From Gammaproteobacteria bacterium (GTDB lineage: Bacteria > Pseudomonadota > Gammaproteobacteria > GCA-001735895), in NCBI GenBank assembly GCA_003231795.1, contig QIJI01000273.1, positions 1 through 5,055 on the forward strand: a stretch of DNA of 5,055 nt, given 5' to 3'. Below, piece by piece: positions 4,912-5,055 of this stretch (the stretch's first letter is position 1; every line of letters starts with the position of its first letter). Under the pieces are notes generated by a model that was not told where the DNA came from, did not search any database, and worked only from the letters and a program-made list of their open reading frames with translations. The position numbers were made by a program, and so were the translations under genes.

Positions 4912-5055
4912 TTAGATTGGCCTGAACTCGAGTCTGGCACTTAGACCGCCCAGCGTGGCTCTATCGAACTTCAGATCAATGTTGTAAGACTCGACAATAT
5001 CAGCCACCACTGCCAGGCCAATCCCCTGACCCTCGGTTGCCTGATCCAGGCGGGT
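4912..5055 (-). CDS. PhoQ-like sensor histidine kinase, C-terminal end only (partial)
   Basis: Read on the minus strand, this is the last 47 codons plus TAA of a gene entering from beyond position 5055. The fragment contains TEGQGIGLAVVADIVESY, with the G2 box GQGIGL, part of the ATP lid of the HATPase_c domain, followed by an LGG-x-x-x-R/E segment (residues 35-43 of the fragment) and a short tail. In E. coli PhoQ the equivalent part has the same spacing of GQG-x-GLAV, E-x-Y and LGG, so a PhoQ-type membrane sensor kinase is likely. The sensor, HAMP and phospho-acceptor parts lie outside the window and the ligand cannot be judged. A phoP-like response-regulator gene would be expected upstream of it, beyond the window. 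The symbol is left blank because 47 residues do not separate PhoQ from related kinases. Confidence 0.85.
   Translation of the reverse strand, partial: TRLDQATEGQGIGLAVVADIVESYNIDLKFDRATLGGLSARLEFRPI

Overview
The window looks like chromosomal DNA from a gammaproteobacterium of middling GC content. The main evidence is the gene order dusB-fis-purH-purD on the + strand. Fis next to DusB is a gammaproteobacterial arrangement, and all four proteins match the Escherichia coli/Pseudomonas-type families along their full length. The last gene is the C-terminal end of a PhoQ-like sensor histidine kinase, which also fits that class. I cannot name a genus from the sequence alone.

Layout. Positions 1-45 are a short leader with two A-tracts. 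dusB (46-1041, tRNA-dihydrouridine synthase B) overlaps fis (1038-1322, nucleoid protein) by an ATGA stop/start, so the two are almost certainly co-transcribed and translationally coupled. A 54-base gap follows. It holds a perfect TATAAT inside a small GC inverted repeat that runs into six Ts, readable as a purH promoter and/or a weak fis terminator. purH (1377-2930, bifunctional AICAR transformylase/IMP cyclohydrolase) and purD (2949-4220, GAR synthetase) are 18 bases apart and form a de novo purine synthesis unit: PurD carries out the second step of the pathway and PurH the last two steps to IMP.

From 4221 onwards the character changes. The stretch 4221-4498 is visibly AT-rich and has no large gene. 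It holds a possible 23-codon ORF with a good ribosome-binding site, a 15-base palindrome inside that ORF, a nested palindrome at 4403-4419, and a convincing sigma70-type promoter (4443-4470). That promoter drives a 65-residue two-CxxC, zinc-ribbon-like protein of unknown function (4499-4696). Next comes a 42-residue single-pass membrane protein with a good ribosome-binding site (4757-4885). On the opposite strand, ending 26 bases away, is the last 47 codons of the PhoQ-like histidine kinase (4912-5055), which runs off the window edge. A small AT-rich hairpin lies between the convergent stops.

The first 4.2 kb are ordinary housekeeping genes with no visible damage. The less explained part is the 4221-4911 interval, where two or three very small genes and several short symmetrical sequences sit between the purine genes and a two-component sensor. 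I see no mobile element, CRISPR array, tRNA or rRNA. I found no clear new system; the small-gene cluster is the best candidate for follow-up.
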